This document shows, piece by piece, positions 35,055 through 49,400 of a stretch of DNA of 64,000 nt. The stretch comes from Lytechinus variegatus (Eukaryota; Echinodermata; Echinoidea; Temnopleuroida; Toxopneustidae): NCBI RefSeq assembly GCF_018143015.1, contig NC_054741.1:13515736-13579735 (forward strand), in the 5' to 3' direction. Every line of letters starts with the position of its first letter. Position 1 is the stretch's first letter. Under the pieces are notes generated by a model. The model was not told the origin of the DNA, ran no database searches, and worked only from the letters and a program-made list of their open reading frames with translations. The position numbers and the translations under genes are program-made.

Positions 35055-37511
35055 AGGTGCACTTGGATAAAGACTAGGTATACAAATATGGATGTAAACA
35101 CTTATAATGCAAAATACCAGGGGTAGTAAAATGAAACTATGAAAACAGATCCTTTGGAAAGGTTAACACCGACATAACAAGTAACTCACGCATTTTTCAG
35201 GGGTAAAACAGTGCCACCAAACATTTAAAGTAGTCGATGAATATATCAAGTCCAAATTAAGTACATTCGATTTTACATTTATTAGAATAATTACATCTCC
35301 CATATAACATTTTATCATCATACACTCTTAAAAAGAATTGGTCAAAATAACCAGCTGTTGCGTGTTGCGGAACATGTGTTGCTTGGCCTACGACCAACAA
35401 CCAATGCTTGTGTATTTCTATCGCACAGTCATCTAAAGTTTGTATGCCTGGCGGGGGGGGGGGCGTATGAACGGCCCTTCCACCCCCTTTCAAGCCTTGC
35501 CAGCAGTTCCGTAGGATATTGTTTTCGCCCTTTTTCGTTCACCAACCCTTTCAGCCTCCTTCCCAAATACAGCCAATGAAGGCCCTCATTTCAGATGTCA
35601 GTTATTACTTCTAGTTCCAATTCACCCCATACCCCTCGTTTCATAATTACTGCAGTTCTTAAAGTATAGTTTCAGATTTTGGAGCTAGCCGCACGACCCC
35701 TAACCATTATTGTTAGGCCTTTATCTTGACCATTGTCTTTGATCAAGGTATCAAATTACAAAGCATATATTTTGAGACATGTGATTTTTTTTGAAAAGAG
35801 AGAGAAAGAAGAACTCATCGTATTTTATTTTATGTTATTATATATACTATATTACACAATTGTTCTTCAATAACTTTATCAAACATAATTTGCTTATTTG
35901 TTTAATGAAATAAATAATCCCGTTCAAGGGGATTAATGATACAAAAGCACCCAGTTTTCAAGTCAATATAGACCAAATATATTTCCTTGTACTTGATTTT
36001 TTTTCGTATGAAGTAACATGTGCTTCTTTTTCGTGACTATTTAAAGTGATTGCCCCCTTTAAAAGGCGTTTCCAGTCCGTGATTGCGTTCGCATTGTAGT
36101 ATTGGTAAAATACATCTGCTCTTCATGAATTCATTAATTCCTAACAACAGTTCTTAGAATGTCCCCTTTTCTGGTCTGAATATCAAAGAATTTCAGCTCG
36201 CACTTCGCGCTCGCATAATTTGGTGAGTGAAATACGTAGTCTTAATGAATTCCAACAAACAAGCCTTAGAATACCCCTCTTATAATTATTTTACCTCGCG
36301 CTTCGCGCTCGCAATATTTGATTAGTGAGATACGTATACGTATCATGTTCATGATTACAAGGACTACACAAAATGCTTCGTGTGTTTAGGTGGAATTCTT
36401 GAAAAAAAAAAACAGCAAGCACTTGGCGCTCGAATTAGATGACCATGGTAAGATATAAGCTCCTAAAAAACGTTTGGAAATCTGATTTTGATCGATAATC
36501 CCTCCTCGGTTTTAGTTAATATCAATGTGTAAATATTATCAATGAATAGATAATTTAATTTTCTTTGAAGTAATACCCTACATGATACGATTATGGTTCA
36601 CATGGGGGTGCAGTGCCTTGAAATGTGGGGCAAGTTCAAATTTCAAAAGCTGCAAAATGACACAATATTGGAAGTCACTGTTCTTTTTTTCCGTGGTGAT
36701 GAGTGAGTTTCTCAGCGATTTCTTGTTTTCAAATTTAATGCACCTTAACATCAGCAATAACATAGAATCAAATACACCTCTGCACAAACAAACACAAAAC
36801 AATCAAACATGCATGGGTATTTGAAACCACGACTCAAAGCCATGGTATCTCACAGAACCATATATATGTATATAAACCACAACAAAACAAAAAATGAAGC
36901 AGGGGCTTAATTTGAATGGATTTTCATCTCTATTGACATACAAAAGAATCATGTTCTGTATTGACTCTCCATGACTATTTCTGCTCGTTTTGCAGCTTTT
37001 CAATTCAGACTTTTGAACCCTGCTCTTTTCGTGATGGCATGATCATAACAAACACGGTATCATTTTAAAGTGAATGAAATGATCTTTTGAATGATTTCAA
37101 AGCTTGGGTGCTCAGTGTGGTATAATAGTGCTAGAATTCAAGATCATTTTTTTTTTTAATAACTCAAATATATTGAAAGAGTGGACGTTTATAATTTTTT
37201 AGAATTTAGTCTAAATATATAAACAAAATCATGGTTACTTTCCTCCGTTATTTAGGGCTTTGTTTGTAGACCATGAATTTCATACTGCTGGAGACTTCAC
37301 TATGTGATATAATAGACGTCCTCTGACTCTTTTTTTAAATCAGTGCCTCTGATTTTTCTGTTCTCAGTAGCATTGTAGACAGTTGTAGCATGAGCGTGTT
37401 GGGGATGGGGATAAAAAGAAATTTGGCTTTGGATTAGACATTTTTACTTAACTTTTCCAAAAGACTTTTCTTTTTAAAAGCAAGATCTGTTACGAATGTC
37501 AATTGCGTTCT
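35055..37511. other. Intergenic spacer
   Basis: No gene supported. It contains 'gcacttcgcgctcgc' motifs near 36200 and 36300, typical of dispersed repeats, and a G run near 35450. Confidence 0.5.
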
Positions 37512-37515
37512 TTAA

Positions 37516-38047
37516 AGGCCAAGTCCACCTCTGAAAAATGTTGATTTGAATCAATAGAGAAAAATCAGACAAGCACAATGCTGAAAATGTCATCAAAATC
37601 GGATGTAAAATAAGAATGTTATAACATTTCAAAGTTCCGGTTATTTTTAACAAAATAGTTATATGAACGAGCCAGTTACATCTAAATGAGAGATTTCTTT
37701 AGTTTTTTATTGTTTGAATTATACAATATTTCAATATTTACGAATTTGATGATTAGGACCTCCTTGGCTGAAGCACAAAATGAGAAATGAAACTTCATTT
37801 CACATGACAATGACGAGAAAATAAAAATATTTCATATAATAAAATACAAAAAAAATAGTGAGTGGTGTCATCAGTTCCCTCATTTGCATACCAACCGAGA
37901 TGTGCATATAACTGTTTTGTGAAATGAAGCGAAACTTTAAATGTTTTTCTTATTTTACATCCGATTTCGATGAAATTTTCAGTGTTTTGCTTGTTGAATT
38001 TTTCTCTTTTTATTCAAATCAAGTTTTTGTTGGGGTGTACTTGTCCT
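37516..38047. mobile_element. TTAA-flanked foldback MITE, family A
   Basis: Ends AGGCCAAGTCCACC and GGTGTACTTGTCCT between TTAA sites, in the spacer between the gamma-lyase and HYR genes. A shorter centre than the other copies. Confidence 0.87.
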
Positions 38048-38486
38048 TTAATTTGTAAATATAAGCTTTATGTTCAAGCTGAACCTATTTCTTATTTTTC
38101 CTTAATAATAATGTATCCGTATTCTTAAAATTTCCATCACTATGATTTTTTGTTCCTTATTCTTTATCATTCATGTTGTCTAACTTACTCTATTTCCACT
38201 CAGAGTATTATGTCATCATTAAAATGGCAGTATGTTTCATAAATATGCATTCTGAATAATGAACAATTTCCACGGTCCCCATGACCTTATATCTAACATT
38301 GTTATCACACTTCTCATATAAGTAGTCGTGTAGTTATAGTTGTAATTATCATGTTATTATAGTTTCCTCTGAACAAAAGTACTATTTAACACAAACAACT
38401 TGACTTCTACACACTTTTCCTGTCCTAAAAACCCCCCTACAAACACTCTTTATCTTTGTCATCTTCAGAAGCCTATTTAGACACAG

Positions 38487-38897
38487 CAGTGTTGGGCTCA
38501 ATAACATGGTATATGTAATTGATCAATCACGTAATTACTTGCATTATTTTTTTTAGTAATTGTAATTGAAAAAGAATCTGACTTTAATCATTGTCAATTA
38601 CTTTTCATTCAATTACTTTTACAATAAACTTGAATATTTAATTCATGATTTTATTTCATGACCCTTTACACGTCAACTACTTCAGCATCAAAGAGAGTAA
38701 CAGGCAGAATCCGTGCTATTTAACCTAAATTCTTCATCTTGTAAAGTTTCTCTGTTACTCAGAATTATGTTGAAATGGGTGGTACTTTGTACAGACTAAA
38801 ATTGTCTTTTCTTGAAAGTAATTGAAAAAAGTAAATGGTAATTGTAATTTAAAAAAAAATGCAATTTAATTGAAAAGTAATTGAGCCCAATCCTGCT
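38487..38897. mobile_element. hAT-like TIR element 'cagtgttgggctcaat'
   Basis: Left end CAGTGTTGGGCTCAAT and right end ATTGAGCCCAATCCTG are inverted copies, and both arms are rich in 'taatta'/'aattac' words. CAG-GTTGGGC ends resemble hAT elements. No clear 8-bp duplication was found. Confidence 0.6.
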
Positions 38898-39339
38898 GAC
38901 AAGGGAAATGTATTCCCCCTCTCTCACTCTCTCTCTCTCATTTTTCACCGTTTCTCTTTCCCGTTTTCCACATAGTCTGCTGTGCAAACCCTTCACTCGA
39001 GTAAAGGGTCTGAATATGCAGCCTGTATTATGCCTTGTGTACTGGAGACCCTCTCGCTCACAGCAAATTTCTACATGTGCTAGTCTCTGCATCATGGAGA
39101 TCAAAGTTTTAACTGGGGTCTGTACATGCAGACCACATTCCACCCCCCTCTTTCTCTCCCTCCCCCTCTCTCCCACTCCACCTCTCCCTCTTCTCTCCCC
39201 ATATCTTCTCTTTGTTTCTTTATTCCGAAAAAGTTTTCTTTTTAATGTCATGGCAATTGTATGGAAAGGTCTTCAGATAGTCTTGGAAATGTGCCTTACA
39301 AGCAACACAAAAAATGATAAAGTAACAACGTTATTACAG
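38898..39339. other. Low-complexity and repeat region
   Basis: CT-rich runs flank a non-repetitive core with the palindrome 'cccttcactcgagtaaaggg'. Frames on both strands look artefactual. It is downstream of the HYR gene. Confidence 0.4.
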
Positions 39340-40193
39340 TCCATTGAAATTCAATTTATTGTCAAGATGTATAATTGTGCAGTAGAAAAAATAATACATA
39401 CATATCATGTGATGAACATCTTTGGAAATGTAATAAGAAAACTTTTAAAGTAAAGTTAAGAATTTGATTCTTGGAATCATGATCAATTATCTATTTTAAA
39501 AGAATTCACTCTTTCAATAAGCTGCTCAGATACACATGTATATTAAAAACAAGAATAGAATAAAACATAATAGGATTAGTAGAGTAAGCAATCAGAAACT
39601 AATAGAAAGCTGCATTTTATAATAACCATAACCCTAACAAATTAAAATATCTATACATGCTATGCAGTAAAGCAACATTTCTACCTACTGTTTTTCCTTT
39701 CCCCTGATATTACAAGACACACATTGCACAAGCAAACTTGTAAATGTCTTTGAAAAAGTTAGAAACATTTCAGTTACATGACAAGTCTCTCCACCTGAGT
39801 AACCCCCTAAATCAGCTAAAACAAGGATGAAATTTTATTCAAAGCTCGGGAAATTCAGAAATTTATCTGTCCCACACAGCATTAATTAATATGTCATAGT
39901 CATCATACTGGTTATTCTACAAGAGACCAATGAAAAATGCCTGCATTTCTAACTAATTTTTGACAGAAAATATAAAAGAATACAAATACATATTTATATA
40001 TATATTTATAAATATCTAACAAAATGGGAAGACAGTTAGGTGAAGTATATTTATCATTGCGTATATCAACCCTGGATCAAGCAAGCCCCCAAGATGTTGT
40101 TGAGGAGAACGAATGTCCATCGGGTTGGATGTAATTGCAAGTCAATAATACTCTTGAATGTCATCCCACCCCGAGATTATCATTCCTTAATGA
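39340..40193 (-). other. Likely 3'UTR of the HYR/EGF gene
   Basis: AT-rich non-coding DNA after the stop codon. AATAAA-type poly(A) signals on the minus strand (TTTATT on the given strand, for example near 39356) could end the transcript. The exact end is inference. Confidence 0.35.
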
Positions 40194-40411
40194 TTACTGG
40201 ACAAGGGTGATCTCATCGAGTGCTGGCTTGCCAGTTCGTACCGTTGTTCGGAAACGAGGGGCAAGGCAGGCTAGCCCAATGAGTAGGAGGAGGATGATGA
40301 GGACCAGAATGAAGCAACCTGCAAGGAAAGCCCAAGATATTAAGGTCTGCTTCCCGATGATCTCCTGAAGTTCGCTGGTCATCTGCTCATCAGTTAATGA
40401 TTTCATCTCAC
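40194..40411 (-). CDS. Terminal exon: stem, transmembrane helix, short tail, stop
   Basis: Starts EMKSLTDEQMTSELQEII (stem), followed by the hydrophobic helix WAFLAGCFILVLIILLLLIG and LACLAP, then a basic stop-transfer RFRTTVRTGK and the end PALDEITLVQ with TAA at 40194-40196. The cytoplasmic tail is only about 22 residues, with no tyrosine and no recognised signalling motif. Acceptor TTTGCAG. Confidence 0.93.
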
Positions 40412-43400
40412 CTGCAAATGAAATAGAGGATTGATTGATTAAGTTTTTAACGACACTATCAACACGAGTATCAAACATTTTTCCCAAAATATCTACACTA
40501 TATCCCCAACATTTCCTCTTATCAAAAATAATATTAGCAAAATCAAAATGACCAATAATTTAAGATTATAACTGTCAGGATAACTCCCTACACTCATGAA
40601 AGGTGAGTGAGAAAAAGAAGTATTATGTCATAAAGAGAGTATTAGTGGGAAATGATATTTCTGCCCTGATTGGAACAATGGAGAGAAAAAAATAACTCGA
40701 TTGCTTTCATCTTTCAATTCAATTAAGGTGCATGGATGTGCATTCCTGCAAACAGACTGCACAGACTAGAAAATAAATGGAATACACGAGGCCGAATTGG
40801 AATTTAATTTAAAACATCCGTTTCATTTCAGATGGTTTCTGGAACATTGAGAATCTATTGACAATGCCCATCAATAACAATGGACAGCTTAAAAGGTAGT
40901 CCATAATTTGTGAACTAAGAAAGCAGATCATCCTAAGATTCAAAGCTGACAAACAACTTCAGATATGTCGTTTGTCCAAAATCTAGGATGACACTGTTTT
41001 GATTCATTGATTTTCGACAAAGGCTGCTTTGTAATAAAGGGCTTTTGACAAGAGATTCTAAAAGTTCCAAAAGGCGTCTGCAGAAAGGTTGTGTAAACTC
41101 CCTACTCCTAAATTGAGGACAAAAGGTATCTCTATCTGAAAACAAAATTGTTTTATGCATGCACTTTGATAGGTTTCATGAGCAGTAGGGCATAATCCAG
41201 AGTACTTGTATTATGTTTTCATGGTTTTCATTTTAATTATCACTTTCTCATGGGAACAAAATAAATAAATCTATTACTCAAAAAGAGTCAAAACAGCATT
41301 GATTTCTTCGGTTTAATGTCAAAACTATATTCCTTGCTTGTAACACAAGGGCTTTCTCTGCCATGCCAGGATAATCATTGATGAATAGAGTACTATTGTC
41401 AGTGGCAAATCAATGCAGTATTTTGAAGCTTACACAGTTAAGATTCTTACTTTTTTCACAATATTTTCCGCTGTATCCAGCTGCACAGTCACAGACAAAA
41501 GAAAGGGTGCTTCCTCTAGGAGTGTGTCGGCATGTTCCATTGCTACCACAGGGGTTGGGTTGGCATGGGTCGAGGACAACAATTTCTGTGAATGTCATTG
41601 AAAAATCGTCATGAAACTTTCAGCTATAAAAAAGGAGTTCCAAACTTATATTGTCATTGTAAAATTCCTTCTTTATCTTTGAATGAAAGCTATCATTTTG
41701 GAAGTAAAAACAAGTAAGCTTAATCAATCACACCTTTATCATAATCTTCACCCTTACTCAGATCTTCATATATATCTTTGACCTCACCTTCATAAATATT
41801 TGACAATAGATAAAAAGAGCAAGATAGCTAAAATACCTTACACAAGGGCCATGCCAGAAATCAAACTCCAGACTTCCATGGTGAGGTCAGGCACCTAAGA
41901 ACACTTCATCCTGCCAACATCTTCATACATATCGCCACCCACACCTTCATGCATATCCTTATCCTCACATATATCTTCATTGTGAACATCAACACATATC
42001 CTCCACACTCAAAACCCTCCTCCTTACCTCATAATCACCTGCACCTTCACACATATCCTCCACACTCATCAAAACCCTCCTCCTCACCCACATCGTCACC
42101 CACACCTTCACACATATCCTCCACACTCACCAATACCCTCCTCCTCACCTTCATCATCACCCACACCTTCACACATATCCTCCACACTCACATATACCCT
42201 CCTCCTCACCTTCATCATCACCCACACCTTCACACATATCCTCCACACTCATCAAAACCTCCTCCTCACCCACATCATCACCCACACCTTCACACATATC
42301 CTCCACACTCATCAAAACCCTCCTCCTCACCCACATCGTCACCCACACCTTCACACATATCCTCCACACTCACAAATACCCTCCTCCTCACCCTCATCAT
42401 CACCTGCACCTTTACACATATCCTCCACACTCATCAAAACCCTCCTCCTCACCCTCATCATCACCCACACCTTCACACATATCCTCCACACTCATCAAAA
42501 CCCTCCTCCTCACCCACATCATCACCCACACCTTCACACATATCCTCCACACTCACAAATACCCTCCTCCTAACCCACACCTTCACACATATCCTCCACA
42601 CTCATCAAAACCCTCCTCCTCACCCACATCGTCACCCACACCTTCACACATATCCTCCACACTCACAAATACCCTCCTCCTAACCCACACCTTCACACAT
42701 ATCCTCCACACTCATCAAAACCCTCCTCACCCACACCTTCACACATATCCTCCACACTCACAAATACCCTCCTCCTCACCTTCATCATCACCCACACCTT
42801 TACACATATCCTCCACACTCATCAAAACCCTCCTCCTCACCCACATCGTCACCCACACCTTCACACATATCCTCCACACTCATCAATACCCTCCTCCTCA
42901 CCCACATCACCCACACCTTCATCCACATGTTTAGTCACAGTCATCTTAATCATCACTGACATCCTCATCCCTTTCAGTTTCCCTACCCTTCTCATCATCA
43001 CTGCCACAATCATTACTACAACTATCAAATACTATCTCCCTCTTCTAATCTATCTCTGTATGTTCCACAAATTGTAACTAACAGAACTCACCATTCTCAC
43101 AGATAGGTCCATAAAATCCTGGTTTACAGAAACATCTGTTGTTATCATTGTGATCCCTCTTACATACACCATCATTCAGGCAAGGGCAATCTCCTGAAAT
43201 TAAATATTTGATATAGAATTTTATTTTCATTTCAATTTCATCAAGTTCACATTGCCAATAATGTCATCAGGACAGAATTGCATGCAATGTTGGAGGGTAA
43301 ATGTATGAAAGTTCCAAGAAAGTCTTAATACATATACATGATTATATTTGTTGTAATTAATGGTTTGTATAATTTGAATAGCAAACCAATGCACTTACTT

Positions 43401-46400
43401 GTGAAATGTACACAACATTTTTCTCATTGAAATATTTCTATCATAAGCATCACATTAAAAAAAGTCTGTTTGCATTGATCAAAAAATATTTTATCTGCAT
43501 TCATATTAAAAGATAAAGAGCACAAACAGACAGTTGAGTAAAGTCCCTTGATTGAAATACTGCAATGATTAAAGCATAAGGTGTAAAAAACCCAGAGTCT
43601 TACCAGAGAGAGAAACTGCTACTTTTTAATAATTAACAATAATTAACAATTATTCATCCATCATTAAAAATGTACCAGGGCCCCCATTAAAAAAACTTGC
43701 TTTCTATAACTATTTGTGGAAATCAATGACTACTTTCCTCTTAACCAATCACATGGCAGGATTTCAGTAGCTTGTAAAATTCCATTAATGACATGTTTGA
43801 TAAAAAAGGGCCTAGAACTACATCAACACTTACCAGTCATAGAAATATCCTCTGCCTCCCTACGCCTTCTGCCAACAGCTGTAGAAACAAAAAACAAGAA
43901 ATAAATTTACTCCTGTTTCATAATTGCTTTAGGTTTCCCACTTCTAGATGTCACTTTAAAAGAACATAATATGACTTTGGAATTTGAGAAAATATAAAGC
44001 AAATTTTTCAATATATATATAACTAAGCCTAAGATTTAACATTCATTGTACGACTTAGTCTACAGGAAAAAAAGACATCCATTTCATCAGCATGTGAATA
44101 ATTAGGATCAACATAACCATCTTCAATGAGTTAATTTACAAAGATGATGGAATGCAATGTTTTCTAACTAAAATTCAAAATGATTTTTACATACTATATC
44201 TCTAATGAAATCGCAAATTGAATTTCATATACATATCCAAAGAAAAGTGAAATGAAATGCAGTCTTCTGGTAGATTAGAAACAGTTAACAACTGGGGTGC
44301 AGAAAGGCCTAATATCAAACTCAAACTTTGTAGAAGGTAGAAGGGAATGAATTGAAACAGCAATATCACAACATATGAAGACACGGAAAGTAGAGAAATT
44401 GGACAAAAAAGTTCAAGAATGCAGAATAAGCAGGAAAAGAGATGAACGACTTAGAAAATTGTGCATGATGTATTGAAGGCATCCCAAAGTACATGTGTGA
44501 CTGAATTGAGTACTTTAGTACATTTATGAAAGGAAAATATTGGGAGGTGAGCATCATACTAACAGGGATGATGAGGGATTTATTGCTCCTGAATCTGAAT
44601 CATGCATTCCTTTTTGTTGCTTGATTAGAGGATTGTGATTGTTTTCAATCACAACCATAAAATGCAATTAAAAACAAAAGTTGAAATTATTATCATATGC
44701 TTATAAACAACAATATCAGAGTAAGATCGCTTTTTGACGCATGCACTGCAAGACAAATATATACATTTCATCTAATATTTCTCAAAACATTTCCTCTGAA
44801 AATACTTAAACCTTTTTGTTTGTTTAGTGCAGTATTCTTATTGCAGAGTGCTTGTATGGGCAATTAACAGTTCATATCGCTTTGAAATAAACTGTTCCTA
44901 TTTTACATGCTTCAGATTGTTGTTGACTATATTGTTAGTTGGGCTCTACCAGTGATACATGTATAATTTGCAGAGCTTGTGCTAATTTAACCTTAACATT
45001 TTGAATATCATCCCTTTTCCAAATAATGATTTTCCACCACCACAGGGTTTTCTTTATGTTATCTTTAATTAAATGATGGAAGGGAATATATATAAAAATA
45101 CGGAAAAAACAGGTACATACTGAGAGCTGTCAGATAGGAAGGGGAGAGAGAAAAAAGGAGACACGGAAATGAAAAGTGAGAAAATGCTGTATTTAACATA
45201 TCAAACAAAAGAAATGAAAAAATGATTGCTATGCTCATTTAAAGACATTTGTGAAGCACATAACTATTTGAACACCGGGCAAGCAGTATGTGATATAAAA
45301 TTGAAATGTCATCTAGACAGTTATATGAAAAAATTGGATACTGTTTTTGACACAGCAGATGTAATTTGCTGGATTACAAATGTCATTTTGAATCAGATTC
45401 CTAGTAAATAGAAAGATGCCAGTCTGAAGAAAATACACAACTGACAGACTATCAGAAAAACACTACTTGTTTCAAGTGTCAGGAAAAACGAAATCTTATG
45501 AAAGTACTGGTAAACACAAACTAGCAATGTTTTTTGAAGAATCTGATAATAAATGTGCTTCAAAGAAAACAAATCAGAATTTAAAGAGAAAACTTAAGTG
45601 GAAAAAAGAACTGAAGGGATAGGGAAGCACTGCACCCACATTCAAGCAACCTGCAATAAAGACTGCATTTCAACCAGTTTTGGGTTTTATTATTTTACAA
45701 TTTTGGTACTATCGTATCAACAGCGCACCTTGTGGTAAGCAGAGGTACGTGTCAGCACTGTAGAAGCATTGTTCATCTACCGGACAAGGGTTGCTGTCAC
45801 AAGGTGTATTTTCTGGAATGGGTATGGAAGAACATGAAAATATAATGTGATAAAAAACAAAGTAAAGATCTAGAGATAGCCAATGAATACAAAGGGGTTC
45901 ATAAACCATTCTTTTGTAATTAATCATAGACAAAACATAAAAAAAGGTTAACAAAAAACACCACCAAACATGTCGCATTTGTTGCAGGTATTGAACCATA
46001 TCTAACATCCAATAATTTTAAAGGATTTTGCCTATTGCTCATAGAAAATAGAATAGGCATTATAGAGTGAAGTGGGATTTAGAATGAAAAGTTACACACA
46101 AATGACCACCATGTACAGTACAGGCACATTAACCAACTGCTAAATGTATTAATGGAAAGAATTCAGGGATGGCATTTGTTTATTCTTAAATATTGTAGAA
46201 GCCTGTAATGAAGAATACTTTTCAACTGTTTTAAAAAAGTGATCATAGAAAAATTTCTTTCTCTCAAATATGTTTAGTTCTCTCTAGGCCAGATTTCAGT
46301 ACACACCAATCAAAGAGCAATGTGAATTTTTGAGGAATGCTAGTAAAGGCATCACAAAAACCTTAAGGAATAATCTAAAACAATTTCGAAAATATGGATA

Positions 46401-49400
46401 AGTGTAATGTGGAAAATACCCAGCCCAGTGTTTGGTACAGAAAGTCAATGATTCCATGCCAGTTCACTGAGACAAAAGGAAATTAGCTAGTCTACACACA
46501 ACAGAGCATTTTTTTTTCTAAATCCAACTTTTGTACCACATTTTTATAGTTCATCAAAGCTATTTCAGTAGTTATGTTACTTTATTTGGCATGGATAGGG
46601 AACATTATTATGGCTATGGTGGACAGGTTTTTGATGACTCTAATTAATTTTAAAAGGCTTTGGCAATAAATCCTACAGTCAGATCTGATGAGAAATTTGA
46701 TGTGTCCAAAAGACACAGATGCCCCCGGTTAACACGATCTGAAATTCATTCAATATGATTGAACTTAATATCATGTAGAAATCAATATGCATATATATAT
46801 ATATTCAACAAATTAAGACCTTTGAACCAACTTGCATATATAATGAGCTGTGACCTTTGAACTGCTGACTCCTCATTCACACATAGTCTGTATTTTGGTG
46901 TCATCTACCTACATACCAATTTTTTTTTTAATCCATTAAATATTTTTCAAATTATTGCACGGAATCCAAGTGGGGGGACGGACAGACCAAGCTAATGAAC
47001 AAAACAAAACAAGCTAATAGACAATTGCATACAATAATTACCCTTTATATATCAAACTCCCATCAGTCAATACTCATATTTTACTTCACAAACAGCTCAA
47101 ACCATGATAATTTTTTAGCATTAATGTAAAACACCAAAACCGAAGTGATCTATGCAGGGTAGGGTGTACATCCTTTTTGGGATTACCATTAAAAAAAAAA
47201 AAAGTAGTTAATATTACAACGTAGCAGAGTGCAGTATGACAACACAAAAATATGGAAAGGGGGTGACCGCAGTTAGACAGGAAGTTCCAAAGCTTACAAA
47301 CCTGTGACAGTCACATCAAATGCACAGATGGCAAAATTGTTGCTGGTGTCGGTGAAGGTGTAGGTCACAGTGGTTGTTCCAAGCACAAAGGCATCCCCTG
47401 GTGAATTAGTCCTTGTTACAGTCACAGCGGAGTTATCAGTGGCAGATGGCTCCACCCATGTTGCTACCTGTGTCCCATCAAGCCCGATGTCTGTGATGGT
47501 AATATCTTCAGGGCAGCCCGTGATGACAGGATCAGTGTTGTCCGTGGTAGAGGTTGCTAGAAACAAGAATGTTATGAAACAGGTGAATTCCTGGTTTGTT
47601 TTTAATTGTCTTAAATACTATCAATGAAAGAGTCATCAATGCTCATATGCATATTGGATAATGTACAGAAATCAAAATGAAATAAATAAAAAAATAGACT
47701 CTCTATTTATTGAATAGTTGAAATTATTTCCCAATATTTGACATAATAAGATGAAATATTGGTAACAGTAAGTGTGCAAATCTAGATGTTTAACATCTCT
47801 AATTTATTGCTCTAACCAGTTAGCCACTGAATTCTGTTATTCCTGTAGGCTCCGTACAGGAATTGCTACCTAATTCCAGTAGGCAACCAATGGAACTGAA
47901 ACTACTGTGAAATCATGACACTAAATTGTACTATGATGATGGTACATATACTGGCGATAGTGAATGACAGATAAATTCTGGATGATTTTCACCTATGATC
48001 TAACAGCATTGCAATGCCTCCCCTAATTTTTTTCAAACCTCTTCTAAGTATGCTGAAAGAACTGATCGTTATTGATCAATTGTGCCTAAACATGACTGGT
48101 AAAATGGGTGACTGTGTACAGCTAGTAAATTCTACATAATTCAATAACCTTATACTTCTTTAATGATGATCTTTGTAATTTGATTGACACTGTCTAGATA
48201 ATTTTTGGCAATGATCAACAAGCCATGCATTCTGTGCAACCATACAGATGAAGCACTGTACATGTAGTTATTATTTCATCAAATAGATCTGTTGAAGAAT
48301 AGAGGTGGTAAGATGGTATCCTGTGGAACTGCAAATGAAGTTACATATACCTTACACACACTACCAAAGTGTCAGACCATGATAATGATGGCATCTGCAA
48401 TACAGACCCAAAGGAAATAATACAATAACAGGAAATAAAGGGGTGGATAAACATGATTTTAATTAAATGAAAAAAATAATGAATAATGAAGTTCATGATC
48501 TGGTTCAGATGCACAGTTGGAACTAGGAAAACAAGCAGACTGTGTTATAGACACTACATGTAGAGTATAAATTTGGGGGAGAAGAATCACAAAAATGTAA
48601 AAAATAAAGATGTTTTGAATATTGAAAGATGGAAGAAAGGTAGAAAAGATACCAATGAAACCCTGTTTGAGACATGAATTAGAACCATATGAAGATGACA
48701 AGAAAATGGAGTTTCCCGATTTTTTTTAAGGTTGTTGTAATTGTTTCTTTATACTAAATGGAAAATGATCATACATCCATGGACTTCATCCAACATTAAA
48801 ATCAGTAAAGCCATTATACTTAACTAAAACTATTATTAATGTACTCAAGCTTTAGGTTTGTTGACCATGGGCAAGCATATTTTCCAAGTAATCCAACAAG
48901 GAACACTTCATTTGTACAAAGCATTTTTGAATGTCTCATATAAGTACAGGATGAGAAAAGGAAAGAGTCAGACAGGTTATACTCACAAACAACAACATTA
49001 AATGTGCACTGTGCGGAAGTGCCAGAACTACTAGTGAAGGAATAAGTAACAGGGGTGACCCCAATCGAGAAAACGGTTCCAGGTGTGGCTGTTGAAACTA
49101 CCATGACCACACCACCTGCTGGATCAATGGCGGTAGGCTCAATCCACATGACCGGCACGCTGGACATGCCTTCAGGTATAGTTTCAATGATATCACTCGG
49201 ACATCCCGTTATTGTGGGTGGAGTGTTAGCAGATGCTAGTAGTAGAAAAGAACATTTTAAAGTGCAGCTTGAATTCTGGGGAGGTGGTGGAAACACATAC
49301 TTTGGGGGTTTATATATTTTGTTAAGTCCATCAGAAAGTTGAAAAATGCCCCAAAGTAACAAATACTCTCTGAATGACCTCATATTGGCTCCAAAAGGGA

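Noticed and set aside
38796-39453. 151-codon and 190-codon frames on opposite strands
   Set aside because: They overlap each other, are flanked by CT-rich runs and share a palindrome; no splice context or domain was recognised.
41949-42683. 244-codon open frame rich in Pro, Ser and His
   Set aside because: It runs through a 61-bp tandem repeat, so each unit shifts frame; openness comes from the stop-poor repeat. It is on the strand opposite to the host gene and inside an intron.
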